Origin: Pestalotiopsis fici W106-1
Taxonomy: Eukaryota > Ascomycota > Sordariomycetes > Amphisphaeriales > Sporocadaceae
Direction of reading: 5' to 3'
Length of the DNA stretch: 64,000 nucleotides
NCBI RefSeq assembly: GCF_000516985.1
Contig: NW_006917091.1
Location: forward strand, 3,679,022 to 3,743,021
Part shown: one piece after another, positions 1 through 10,861 of the stretch
How the letters are laid out: every line of letters begins with the position of its first letter
Position numbering within the stretch: the stretch's first letter is position 1
Position numbers and translations under genes: made by a program
The notes under the pieces: generated by a model
What the model was told of the DNA's origin: nothing
Database searches by the model: none
What the model saw: the letters and a program-made list of their open reading frames with translations, nothing else

Positions 1-977
1 GGATAGAATTCCACCAAAATGATCAGTTTGAGGCACAATTCTCCTTGATTGGAGTAGACGCCTCCATTGCCAATGCTTTCCGGCGTATCCTCATATCCGA
101 AATTCCCACGCTTGCGATCGAGACTGTGTTTGTCAACAACAATACTGGTGTCATCCAGGATGAGGTTCTCGCGCACCGCCTGGGTCTGATCCCGTTTACC
201 GGTGGCAAGGAGGGCATCAGGAACTTCATGACGTGGTGGCACAAGCCGGCAGAGGGAGAGGACACCTACTCGACAACCTACGATCACAACACGATACAAC
301 TGAGACTGCAGGTCAAGTGCGAACACAACCCAGACGCCGCACCCGGCGAGACGGACTCGCGAAAGTTGTACCACAATGCGCACATCTACGCCAAGGACAT
401 TGTCTTTGAGCCCGTTGGCAAGCAAGAAAAATACTTTTCGGGCGACGACGTGATCCGCCCCACGAACCCCGACATTTTGATCGCCAAGCTGCGGCCCGGC
501 CAGGTGATTGACCTGGAGATGCACATGCACAAGGGCGTTGGCTCCGACCACTCCAAGTTCTCACCCGTGGCCACGGCCAGCTACCGACTCATGCCCGTCA
601 TCAAGATCCTCCAGCCCATCCTGGGCGACGACGCCAAGAAGTTCCAAGAGTGCTTCATGCCCGGCACCATCAAGCTGGAAAAGGTGACCAAGAAGACGGC
701 CAAGGAGGACCCGCAGTACGCCGGTCACGAGGGCGAGACCATGGCCGTCGTTGATAACGCCATGTACGACACGGTGAGCAGAGAGGTCTTGCGGCACGAG
801 GAGTTTGAGGGCAAGGTCAAGCTGGGCAGAAAGAGGGATCACTTTATCTACTCCATTGAGAGTACGGGACAGTGGGACAGTGATGAGCTCTTCCTCGAGT
901 CGGTGCGTACGATGAAGAAGAAGGTCCAGAAGCTGCAGACACAAGTCGAGAACATGGTCTACACCTACTCCGGCTAA
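1..977 (+). CDS. RPC40: RNA polymerase I/III shared subunit AC40 (RPAC1), 5'-partial
   Basis: The frame is open from base 3 and already inside the protein, so the true start lies left of the window. The product is the alpha-like subunit shared by RNA polymerases I and III; it pairs with AC19 to nucleate both nuclear enzymes. Seen: the alpha-N-terminal-like core with 'ANAFRRILISEIPTLAIETV' just after the left edge, the 'LAHRLGLIPF' segment, then the insert and second dimerisation segment, ending in a charged tail and TAA at 975-977. No intron is visible in this part. The family is usually about 330-360 residues; about 325 are present, so only a short N-terminus is missing. Identification is secure. 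Confidence 0.95.
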   Translation, partial: IEFHQNDQFEAQFSLIGVDASIANAFRRILISEIPTLAIETVFVNNNTGVIQDEVLAHRLGLIPFTGGKEGIRNFMTWWHKPAEGEDTYSTTYDHNTIQLRLQVKCEHNPDAAPGETDSRKLYHNAHIYAKDIVFEPVGKQEKYFSGDDVIRPTNPDILIAKLRPGQVIDLEMHMHKGVGSDHSKFSPVATASYRLMPVIKILQPILGDDAKKFQECFMPGTIKLEKVTKKTAKEDPQYAGHEGETMAVVDNAMYDTVSREVLRHEEFEGKVKLGRKRDHFIYSIESTGQWDSDELFLESVRTMKKKVQKLQTQVENMVYTYSG

Positions 978-1505
978 GGTACATGTGCATGAGTAGCGGT
1001 AGCATGTTTTTCATCTTGGTTGGGGGAGACTTTTAGATTTCTCCTCTGACTTTGTCTCTGGGCTGTTGTACGTTTGATATACCATATAGAGGCGTTTGAC
1101 CGGAAAAAGGTGTCCTGGGCATTTGAGGCTTATTTTCATCATGTTTCCCTTGACACTGTGCCCTTGAGAAGAGTTGTGATGTACTGTTTGTCCTGGCCTT
1201 CAATTACCTTCTTCAAGTTCAATTGAAATTCCAACAGGTATGTAGGCAATCTTATTTCATACTATGTACATAATTATGGATTATGTACATCCTCCATAGT
1301 GTTCATAGGACCCACTTATGCAGTCGAGATTAGTGTCGTCTCTAGAAGAAGTCGGCGCAAATGCCATGACAGACCGTGGTGGCTATGCCAAGTTCCAACC
1401 ATTGAAGCATTAAATTAAATTCTTCCAGCGCAACAATGTTGTCAGGGCACACAACTTAGAGTCGATAGATCACTCCGAGCCCTCCCAATCCAGTGCCGTG
1501 GAAAC
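978..1505. other. Intergenic: RPC40 3' flank and regulator 5' flank
   Basis: This holds the RPC40 3' untranslated region and the promoter/leader of the downstream Zn2Cys6 gene. AT-rich runs lie near 1220-1290. I see no further gene or clear regulatory motif. Confidence 0.5.
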
Positions 1506-3274
1506 ATGACCGAAGATGGTCATAATGTGACCCAAGGCTCGCGCAGCAAGCGAAAGCGAGCCCGGGCTCCAAGAGTACGAACCGGATGCAAAACTTGGTT
1601 AGTTTGTACGCACGGCGCGAAACTCCAATTTCACTGACATGGCAAGCAAACAGCAAGTGAGTGTGACTTGGCCGAGATTGTACGTGCGAGATCTTGACAT
1701 GCTACCAAACCAGGATACGCCATCTCAAGTGCGACGAAGCAAAGCCCATCTGCCGCCGTTGCACACAGGACGGAGTCAAATGCGATGGTTATGACCGTTT
1801 GGCCCAGGCACCCCCAGCGATTCGGGAGGGCCATCCTGAGTACAACACAATACAGGTCGTTCGACCGATGCAGCCACTGGACATAAATGATCAAGATGTA
1901 TACCTAGACCACGCTTTTCGGTACACGATCCTAGATTTGAGCGACTCGACCACAAACACAAGGTTTTGGGTTGACTTCCTTCCTCGCTCCTTGTCACATA
2001 TCGAGGCAATACGCTTTGCCTTGGTAGCACTCGCAGCTGCGCACGTTGACTTCATTACACGAAAAACGGATGGATGCAGCTCATTAGCAGCTACCAAGCA
2101 CGAGCGGTCTGCCATACTATACTATAACCTGGCTATCCGGCATTTGCAGCCTCTCTTGTCCAAGGCAACGCCAGAAAACACCGAAGCTGGTTTGGCTTGT
2201 TGTATCTTGTTCATTTGCCTCGAGAATCTTCGCGGACGATACGCCGAGGCACTTAAGCACTTACAATCTGGAGTGGATTTGCTTGTATCCATGTTGGTCT
2301 CCGGCTCGGAGCGTTATTGTTTGACCACCCGCAGAGGCCGTGTGCCAGTGGCTCTGTATAAAGCAATTTCATCCCAACGCCAATACAGGCAAACCCTAGG
2401 CCATGTCTTTGTCTTGTTCTGCCGCCTCAGTCTGGAGACGCATATACTTACCGACAATGAAGTGACTTCGCTGACGACCGTCTCACAAGCCAACCCAGAC
2501 CTGAGCCGAGCCGAGCTGGAGTCGCTTGCGCCCATCACGACATTAGATGCTGCTAGAGATGAACTCCACTCGTTTGAGATTTCTCATGATATTTTCTATC
2601 AACAGACTTACAGCAACATCAGAAGCAGGCCGTCATATACTAATGCGACACCCACGCAGCAGCCTGAGTGCTTTTTGACGCGGTTCAGTGAGAATGACAA
2701 GACCGCTTATCAACATTTATACAAGCAGTTTTGGCAATGGAGCATTCGTTTCGATCGGTACTTGGTCGAACGCCATGCACATCCAAGGTCGTCACAGGAT
2801 CTATCTAAAATATCCAAGATACGCCTTCTACAGAAAACGTGGATTGCCATACTAGACGAAGAGCCATGGAGGTTCAGCGGCCAGAGTGCCCCCATACTTG
2901 GCGTCTTGGATGAATTTCTGCCCGAAGTTGAGTCAATCATCAAGTTAAGGGGTCCGTCCTCCCGGCGCCTCTTCACTTTTGGCGCCGATGTTATACCCTA
3001 TATAACACTGGCCGGGTGTCTGACAGAGGACTTGGGATTACTGCGGCGAATTATTGCCGCCCTCAAGCTGCTCGATCGAAGAGAAGGATTCTGGGACAGC
3101 AATGAGATTGCCGAGATCTTTGAGGCCTCCATCTTGGCACGCGCAGAGCATGGAGCGAATATTACAGGAAGCAGGGGCATCTTGCAAATGGCCAGTGATC
3201 TCTTAGCATTAGATACCCGATATCTCTCGCCGACCAACTCCATCTCTCTATTAGCCAAAAATACCGAGTCATAG
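1506..3274 (+). CDS. Zn(II)2Cys6 fungal transcription factor with 3-nt microexon
   Basis: Proposed exons are 1506-1597, 1654-1656 and 1714-3274 (551 aa). The spliced N-terminus gives a basic stretch (SRSKRKRARAPR) followed by a canonical zinc cluster, C-x2-C-x6-C-x6-C-x2-C-x6-C, at about residues 28-57. The rest resembles the fungal-specific regulatory domain of Arca/Pro1-like factors; it is helical with no other recognisable domain. The second zinc cysteine and the next lysine exist only if a CAA microexon is kept between two introns of 56 and 57 bp (1598-1653 and 1657-1713). Both introns have GT...AG ends and a TGACATG branch region. The start ATG at 1506 is the first in frame. Target genes cannot be told from sequence. 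The family call is firm; the microexon is inferred from the cysteine pattern. Confidence 0.88.
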
Positions 3275-3570
3275 GAGATATTTACAGCATCAGCTCTGAT
3301 ATACGATAAATTGACTGATGAATATTGAACATACTCATTCCATTTAACATGATACTGTGATCTTATTTATGAGAAGTTTCGCTTCTCGGATAATTACATA
3401 TTTAAACAAACGTTAGAATATATAAGGATTCACAAATCATAGACCAAAAGTATGTTGAGTCAACTTGAACCTCATCTTTCTATAAATGGAGGAAACACAT
3501 GTCGTTATTTCGATGTCTCCAACAACCTTCCATCAGCCGCCTGCCGTGACCAAATCGGCGTCGTTGGAAA

Positions 3571-4083
3571 CTAATAGAGCATGCTCGCAAACACAGTAGA
3601 CATGAGCAACGACGCCACCAAAGCAGTGGCACTCGAGCGACCTCTAGGCTGTACGACAGCCGCGGCACTTTTTTTAGAGTCTGTACCGTTTGTTGAAGTC
3701 CCATCCTCGGGCGTGGCGGTCGACGTGGCCTGGCCGGAACTCAGGATGCTAGCCGAAGCGCTCGCCGGCAGCACGCCAGCCGTGGCCGCACCCGTCGCCG
3801 TGGCCGTCTCGTTGCCGCGGCAAAAGACGTCCTCCCACGCCGCGCCTTCGTCGTAGAGGCAGTCGGAGAGGCTCTGGACGTCCTGGCCCGACGCCAGGCA
3901 GTATAGACCGCAGCCGTCGTAGTAGCTGACAACGTCGGCCTCTTTGCAGCACGAAAACATGAGGGCCGTGTAGTTGCCGCTGTTGGGCATGGCGCAGACG
4001 GCATCGTCGACGGGGGTGTCGTATAGATTCGAGCATGCTCCCGTGGCGGATGCATGTGCAGATGTGCTCGTTACGGTGGACAT
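3571..4083 (-). CDS. Cysteine-rich, Ser/Thr-rich protein with GPI-like C-terminus
   Basis: 170 aa from the ATG at 4081-4083. The N-terminal half (residues about 16-95) carries eight cysteines in the order C-C-CC-C-C-C-C, with 'YYDGCGLYCLASGQ' and 'GAAWEDVFCRGN'. It is followed by an Ser/Thr/Ala-rich stalk and a hydrophobic C-terminus (ALVASLLMSTVFASMLY) typical of GPI-anchor signals. I recognise this as a conserved fungal hypothetical family of unknown function. No classical signal peptide precedes the cysteine domain from this start. Upstream DNA has CTAAC, a T-run and TTTGCAG, which looks like the 3' end of a 5'-leader intron, so the start could lie further up. GC content of the coding part is clearly above the AT-rich flanks. 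Confidence 0.7.
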   Translation of the reverse strand: MSTVTSTSAHASATGACSNLYDTPVDDAVCAMPNSGNYTALMFSCCKEADVVSYYDGCGLYCLASGQDVQSLSDCLYDEGAAWEDVFCRGNETATATGAATAGVLPASASASILSSGQATSTATPEDGTSTNGTDSKKSAAAVVQPRGRSSATALVASLLMSTVFASMLY

Positions 4084-5738
4084 TGTTTGCGTTGAGATGC
4101 TGCAAATGGGGTTTATGTTAGGAAAAAAAAAAAGGTGGTATATTTGGACCGAGTGAAGTAGGCAAAATGGACCATGGAATTCCACTATCATGGGAAAAAC
4201 ATTGAGTCAAGAAAGTCAAAATCATTTATATACGTGATCCTGAGGGTCGTCTAGGGGTATTCAGAATGATGTCTAGGGGCTTCATTTGTTCGAGCGTCTC
4301 AGCTCCGTCCTCGTATTTGACATTTGTTAGTCTTGGCATAATGTGCTGTACTGTATAGTTGAAGAAGAATTATATGGATGCTCCTCCTTGTTCTCACTCA
4401 AGGTTTTCGGCCGCCAAGCATCGATCTAGAGGCCTTGCGTACCCCTTGGCCCAAACACGGCAAGTACACTTATGGATCTCTTCAATGCTTTCTAGATACA
4501 TGTACGACTCCGTGCTATGAGACCGATCAAGTCGACACTAGAACAGGATACGAAAGTGCCGGCGAACCCGAGTGACAAATGGAAAAGACAAAGCTTCTTG
4601 TGTGGTCTCTGTTCAAATCGAGGTTCTGCATGAACCAGGCTGTGCATTTTCCTCTTTACAATATTCTTACTCACGTCCAATTTAGATGCTCGGCACCTAT
4701 AGAATTGGTGGATCTTTAGTGACGCTTGATGATTGGCTCTATCGTAGATTTCTTAGAGCAACCTAGACTGGGCCAATTCCGGAGTCCGAACAGATGGGAG
4801 ATCCCGACGTGTGCTTATGAATTGAAGGCCAGCTTGAGCTCCACCGTAGCCAGATTCCTCCGCTTTGATTGGCGCCGTCGTAAATATCCAAAAGTAGTAA
4901 CGCAAGAAAGGTCCTTAAGAAGCGGCTTGTCGCCTTATATCCACTTGGCTATGCCGTAGTATATCCTTACTGACCTTGGACGGGCTCTACTTGGCACTTT
5001 ACAATGACCGACAACCTGTGTTTCAACATTCAACTGTACATCAACGGTGATAACGCGGTCTGTTTTTTATTAACCCTTCACCCTAGTAACACGCGGGTTC
5101 TTGGCCGTTGAAACACGAGTTTTCCACAATCGAGCTTGGGTTCCTGCGTTAGATGGCGATACAAGAAACTGGGATGTTGTTGTTAACGCTGGCCTTGAAC
5201 TGCGTACGTCGCAAGTATGGTCACCTTGGAGTCTTGGGAACATTGTATGCGGCTAATTAATACAGATGAACACGGATCTCCTGTCGTGAGCGTACTTCGG
5301 AGGCCCGGCGTCAAGAGCCTTGGCGCGTGAATTGATCAACGAATTCCAGAGATATAGAAAAATAAAAGGTGCATGTTTTGCGTAGTGTCAAGGTACTGGC
5401 AGTTGTTCCTACCTTTGGAGTAATGCTCCACATTATTTGTGAATTCTCGCTGCTGTGTCTTAGGGCGGCTCATGGTACCAACACGACCTCTAGTATGCGA
5501 CACAAGCCACAGAGCAGTGCTGCTTGGCGTTGCCTTAGTTTTTGGATTTGGAGACCTATTTCCATGATGGAATGGGATAGCATGTATACAGGAAAGAACC
5601 AAGAAAATTCAAATAGGCTTAAGCAAATAGATATAAAGAAAGAAAGGCAGCGGTATCTCACCTACGAAGGGGAACGGACATGCCGTCAATCTGTCATTCT
5701 TCCCAATAATCTTTTGAAATTTCTCTTACTCTGGCGAT
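4084..5738. other. 1.65 kb intergenic stretch
   Basis: This is the shared 5' region of the cysteine-rich gene (-) and the BTB gene (+). Short open frames here show no recognisable protein and no splice pattern joining them. I see no transposon, tRNA or repeat. Confidence 0.4.
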
Positions 5739-6811
5739 ATGAGTTCGAATATCATCAAACTTGACCCATGGGGCGATCTCACTCTTCGGGTTGGACCAGA
5801 CGATGCAACACAGGATTTCAACGTTTGCCCCAAGACATTAGCTCGTATATCTCCAGTATTCGAGCGAATGCTATACGGCAATTTTGCAGAAGCAAAAGCA
5901 AACGCATCGGCGACTGGCAGCGAATGGATCGTGCGACTGCCGGAGGATGAACCAAATACCATGGGCCGCTTCCTCTCGATAGTCCATGGCGAATATGACG
6001 AGGCAATGCGAGACCTTTCTCTTGACCAAATATATAACCTGACTGTCGTGACTCACTACTACGATGCAACCAGAGTCCTCCGACCGTGGGCAGAGGCCTG
6101 GATTACCTACATGACCAACTTGGTCGAAGATGTCAACACGCCCATTCTGAAGATTTTGTGGGTTGCGTGGGAGCTCGGCGCCTCAAAGCTTTTCCAGAAG
6201 ACGTCACGCTACATCTTGTTGGAGTTTGATGCTACAGAGTTTCACGACGCGATTTCCAACAGAAGCACGCAAACGCCTCCTGACATATTAGGTACGTCAA
6301 TAAGAAGTCCATATTATCACTGGAACCCGTGCGATGAAACATAGTTTTAACGCATTAGAAAGAACATATACTTGGTTTTCGAGAAGATATATTGAGCTCG
6401 TTGCTACAACCACTCGGAGAATTACTTGATCACCTATTGGTCGAGGATGAGAAGCCACGATGGTGCCGACACGCGGTTTGGATGGGACCACATAGATGCG
6501 AATCGATAATCCTCGGATCCCTCACATGGTGTCTCTGCAAGGCAAAGCTCTGGCCATTACCAGAAGCATGTGATGTCCACGAAAGCATCGCGGTGATTTA
6601 TACGCACTTGTCGACCCTCACGATCCATGATTTGGGAAAGCTGGGGCAGGATGAGGACCACAGTATCTGCAATCCGTTGAGATGGATCAATTTGCAAATA
6701 CAAGCAAGCTTGAACGGCATCGACCTTCCACTGACTCAAAGACATGGAGCGTACTTGGAGAAACAAGACCGCGCGCTGCGCACCCATTCTAGTTTTGCCA
6801 ATGTACTTTAA
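5739..6811 (+). CDS. BTB/POZ domain protein
   Basis: Exons 5739-6291 and 6363-6811 give 333 aa. The intron (71 bp, GTACGT...AAAG) is needed because the first frame stops soon after the donor; the join reads PPDIL-EHIL. The N-terminal half fits the fungal stand-alone BTB fold: 'DLTLRVG', 'FNVCPKTLARISPVFERMLYGNF' split by short insertions, then 'LPEDEPNTMGRFLSIVHGEYD' and helices. No kelch, MATH or ankyrin partner domain is visible. Such proteins are abundant in Pezizomycotina and usually uncharacterised; a role as Cul3 adaptor or dimerisation module is only a family-level possibility. The start is the first ATG in frame, 44 bp after a run of stop codons. Confidence 0.75.
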
Positions 6812-7482
6812 GTCGCGATATTTGTAACCAGCCTCTATCACAAGCCGGCAGTGGGGACAAACCATAAATATATTCATTTTGCCTAGAGCCCATTTACAGT
6901 ATATACTATAAGGCATTTGGGGAGTACTTTTTCTGCTCATTGAAGCTCCATTTACCTGAGTAGGCTAGTCTTTCTCCAAGTATAATAAATAATAGCTCGC
7001 CTTTCTTTACGTGTCGGCTGCCAAGGCTTAATTACATGGCTCTCGTGGTTTGTCAGGACAAAAGGCTATGCAATTCCCTGGCTCGGGCCCAATATCTTGG
7101 CAGTCCCACTCAGTCCATATACACAAACACGAGGTGGGGGCTATATAGTACTACCACCTACTTACTACTGAAAGAGAGGAGGCTCAGACTAGGAGTACGT
7201 GCTCAAATAGGTACTATGTATTGCAAGACGGCCGCCTCCTATGGGAAAACCTTTAAAGCCAGACATGAGCAGCCCATTGCAAGAAACCTTTGACGTCTCG
7301 AACAGCTGAAAACCTCTTTCCTTTTGTCCATTTCTCTTCTTCTCAACGCCGAGACAGGATTATCCAAAAGAAGTGCTGTTCGATCGCGTCTATCGAATTC
7401 GGCAGCTCACCCGTTTCGCTACCAGAACCAACCTTTCATCGTTCCTGTTCTGGCCGATTCTTATTTGAGAGCCTCAACGGAT
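6812..7482. other. Intergenic: promoter region of chitin synthase
   Basis: Downstream flank of the BTB gene and upstream region of the chitin synthase. CT-rich leader sequence (TTTCCTTTTGTCC, TTTCTCTTCTTCTC) at about 7315-7340 is typical of a fungal transcription start region. Nothing else supported. Confidence 0.4.
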
Positions 7483-10469
7483 ATGAATCCAGAAAGAAGA
7501 GAAGATGATCCACCCGAAAGCTACGCCTTGCATCCCTTGCACCAGCATCAAACCAATGTACGCTCAGCCTCGAAATAAACAGACAAAGTTGATCTTGCTA
7601 ACATTTTTGAATAGGCTGTTTCCGAGCCTGCGACGAGCTGGACCGATACCGACCACATAAACCACGTACATTCCTCGGATGATGCTCATGATGTTCACCA
7701 AGACCTGCTCTCCGATCCTCATCCGGGATCGCCTTATGACGAGACCGACCCTTTTGACCTCCAGCGGCAACATTCCCCCATTAGCCTCACGGGCGCCGAG
7801 AGCTTCCTTGATGGGCACCAAAATCTTCCCGACAACGACCCGATGCCATACGATCATCACGATGACCCCTTGGACACACGGAAAGTGTCGCCAGCTGACC
7901 GAAACCAAGGAGGTCTTGGACGCCGCGGCACGCGGAAGATCAAACTGGTGCAGGGTATCCAGGGATCGGTTTTGAGCGCAAATTATCCCGTGCCCAGTGC
8001 AATCAAGAATGCATTGCAGCCCCGGTATCGCGACTTGGAAAGTGGTTCTGAAGAGTTTTCCAAAATACGGTACACTGCAGGTTGGTAACCACTGCTATTT
8101 CTTCTCCCATTGGCATGTATTTGGGGTCATGACTTGGGCAAAGTTTTGTCTGTTTCATAACGCATGTCAATTTACTCTTGATTGTGGTCCCTGAAACTGC
8201 CGAAACGAGCAATGACTGACACTTTTATCGAGTAGCAACTTGTGACCCCAACGACTTCACCTTGTTGAACGGATATACTCTGCGCCAGCATATATACAAC
8301 CGGCATACCGAGCTTCTCATTGCAATCACATATTACAACGAAGACAAGGTGCTGTTTGCCAGAACTTTGCATGGCGTAATGCAAAATATACGCGACATTG
8401 TGAACCTCAAAAAATCCACGTTTTGGACGCGCGGTTCGGCCGCATGGGAAAAGATTGTAGTATGCCTCGTATTCGACGGCGTCGACAAGGCAGATCCTGG
8501 CGTCCTAGACCTCCTCGCAACAGTCGGGGTTTATCAAGACGACGTGCGGAAGCATGACGTGAACGGTAAAGACACGACTGCCCACATCTTTGAGTTCACG
8601 ACGCAATTGTCGGTCACGCCAGATCAGCAGCTCTGTCGTCCCAACTCGGATCCGGATGATGCTAGCAATTTGCCCCCGGCTCAGCTGCTCTTGTGCCTGA
8701 AACAGAAGAATAGCAAAAAGATCAACTCACATCGCTGGCTATTCAATGCTTTTGGACGTATTCTCAACCCCGAAGTCGTCATCTTGATCGATGCCGGCAC
8801 AAAACCTGGACCTGGTTGTCTATTGTCGTTATGGGAGGCCTTTTTCAACGATAAAAACCTCGGCGGCGCTTGTGGTGAAATCCACGCCATGCTGGGCAAG
8901 AAGAATTCCAAGCTGCTAAATCCATTGGTGGCAATACAGAATTTCGAATATAAAATTTCGAATATTCTGGATAAACCTCTCGAGAGCTCATTCGGCTACG
9001 TCACTGTTCTCCCTGGCGCGTTCTCGGCTTATCGCTTTCGAGCTATCATGGGACGTCCCCTGGAGCAATATTTCCATGGCGACCATACACTCACCACGGG
9101 CAAGAAGAGCATTCATAATATGAATATCTTCAAAAAGAACATGTTTCTGGCAGAGGATCGTATCCTTTGCTTTGAGCTGGTGGTGAAAGAGAAGCAAAAC
9201 TGGCACTTGTCCTACGTGAAAGCTGCCAAAGGCGAGACCGACGTGCCAGAAGGTCCTGCCGAATTTCTTAGCCAGCGTCGTCGCTGGCTTAATGGGTCGT
9301 TTGCTGCCTCTTTATACTCCCTGATTCACTTCAGTCGCATGTATAAATCAGGCCACAGTCTACTCCGAATGGCAATGTTCCATGTCCAGCTGATATATAA
9401 CATCGCCAATGTTGTATTCAGTTGGTTCTCTCTCTCGTCCTATTGGCTCACCACTACTGTGATCATGGACCTTGTCGGCACACCCGTAGCAGCATCGCAT
9501 TATCATGGCTGGCCATTCGGCGATACTGCAACCCCGATATTCAACCACGTCATCCAGTATATATACTTCTCATTCATACTGATACAGTTTGTCGTGGCAC
9601 TCGGAAACCGTCCAAAGGGGTCACAAATGACCTACCTCGTTTCATTCGTCGTATTTGGCTTTATTCAACTCTACATTATCATTCTATCCTTTTATCTCGT
9701 CGCTCGAGCCCTAAGCACACCTTTGGGCGACCAGATCGATGTCTCATCGGGCGCGGCATTCTTTCAGAGCATGTTTGGGGGGACTGGGGTAGCCGGAGTA
9801 ATTCTCCTGGCCCTTCTCACCATTTATGGTCTAAACTATGTCGCGTCGTTTCTTTACCTGGACCCTTGGCACATGTTTCACTCTTTCCCGCAATACATCA
9901 TCCTAGCCTCGACGTATATCAATATTCTCATGGTGTACGCGTTCAACAACTGGCACGACGTGTCGTGGGGCACAAAGGGGTCCAACGACACGGACAAGAT
10001 GCCATCGGCCCACGGCATCAAGGACACCGAGTCAGGGGCCGAGGTTGTCGAGGAGGACGAGCTGCAGCAAGTAGACATTGACGAGAAGTTCCAAGACACT
10101 GTTCTGCGGGCCCTGGCGCCGGTAGTCACTGAGGAGAAGCGAGAGGAAAAGGAGGTCGACGACACCTACAAGGCATTCAGAACCAGGTTGGTTGTCTCTT
10201 GGATGTTGTCCAATATGCTGTTAGTCTGGGTTGTAACCTCGGACGACTTTGCGTTTCTTGGTGTCTCTGTGAGTAGCAAACCCAATTTGACTTTTCTGAT
10301 GGTGTCCCTTGTTACTAACTCTTTCTTGCAGGAAGCCTCGAAGACCCGAACGCCGGCCTATTTTCGATTTCTTCTGTATGCAACCGCGTTTTTGTCGATT
10401 GTAAGATTCCTGGGATTTCTTTGGTTTCTCGGAAGGACGGGCATCATGTGCTGCTATGCGAGGAGATAA
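7483..10469 (+). CDS. Class III chitin synthase
   Basis: Exons 7483-7557, 7615-8080, 8236-10268 and 10332-10469 give 903 aa. The enzyme polymerises UDP-GlcNAc into chitin at the plasma membrane. Seen: an acidic disordered N-terminus (about 170 aa), then '[10 protein letters not shown]', '[20 protein letters not shown]', DAGTKPG, 'GDHTL', EDRILCFEL and the catalytic QRRRW motif coded near 9274-9288, followed by about seven membrane segments. The 'FDG...[17 protein letters not shown]' wording places it in class III rather than I or II. The last intron (63 bp) is a multiple of three without stops, so its retention would add 21 residues; the spliced form '[16 protein letters not shown]' matches the family better. 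The final segment ends CYARR, as is usual for the class. Confidence 0.93.
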
Positions 10470-10861
10470 CAGCATTGATTGGGTTGAAATTGGAATTGGC
10501 CGAGTGAGGCGATGGCGTGAGATCCTACTGTATAGATTGATTGCTGTCGATCAATATAACATGTTGTATGGCTGTACTTTTTGAATTATCCCCTTTCCCT
10601 TCCCATTTGTAAAGAAATAAACTACCGTTAATACAAGGAAAGTATTCATATTTAGCCGTCAATAGTATTTCATTGAGAGCTTCTGATAATCTTATCGGGT
10701 TGTTTCATTTGCCTATTGGAAGCCATGTGGGCGGATTCTTTACATGTCAATCCAGCTGTACGTGCACCGTCCACCCAGCAGCTCGGCCTTCACAACATTT
10801 CGAGACTTTCTCCGTCCTTTTTTCCATCTACCATACCTGAATTACGAGCAGGTGTCAAAAA
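10470..10861. other. Convergent 3' flanks
   Basis: Contains the 3' untranslated ends of the chitin synthase (+) and GH2 (-) genes, with AT-rich polyadenylation-like sequence near 10610-10680. No gene seen. Confidence 0.4.

Noticed and set aside
1598..1713. A single 116-bp intron in the Zn2Cys6 gene instead of two
   Set aside because: It keeps frame but turns the second zinc-ligand cysteine and Lys into Trp, breaking the cluster, so I prefer the microexon as the main form.
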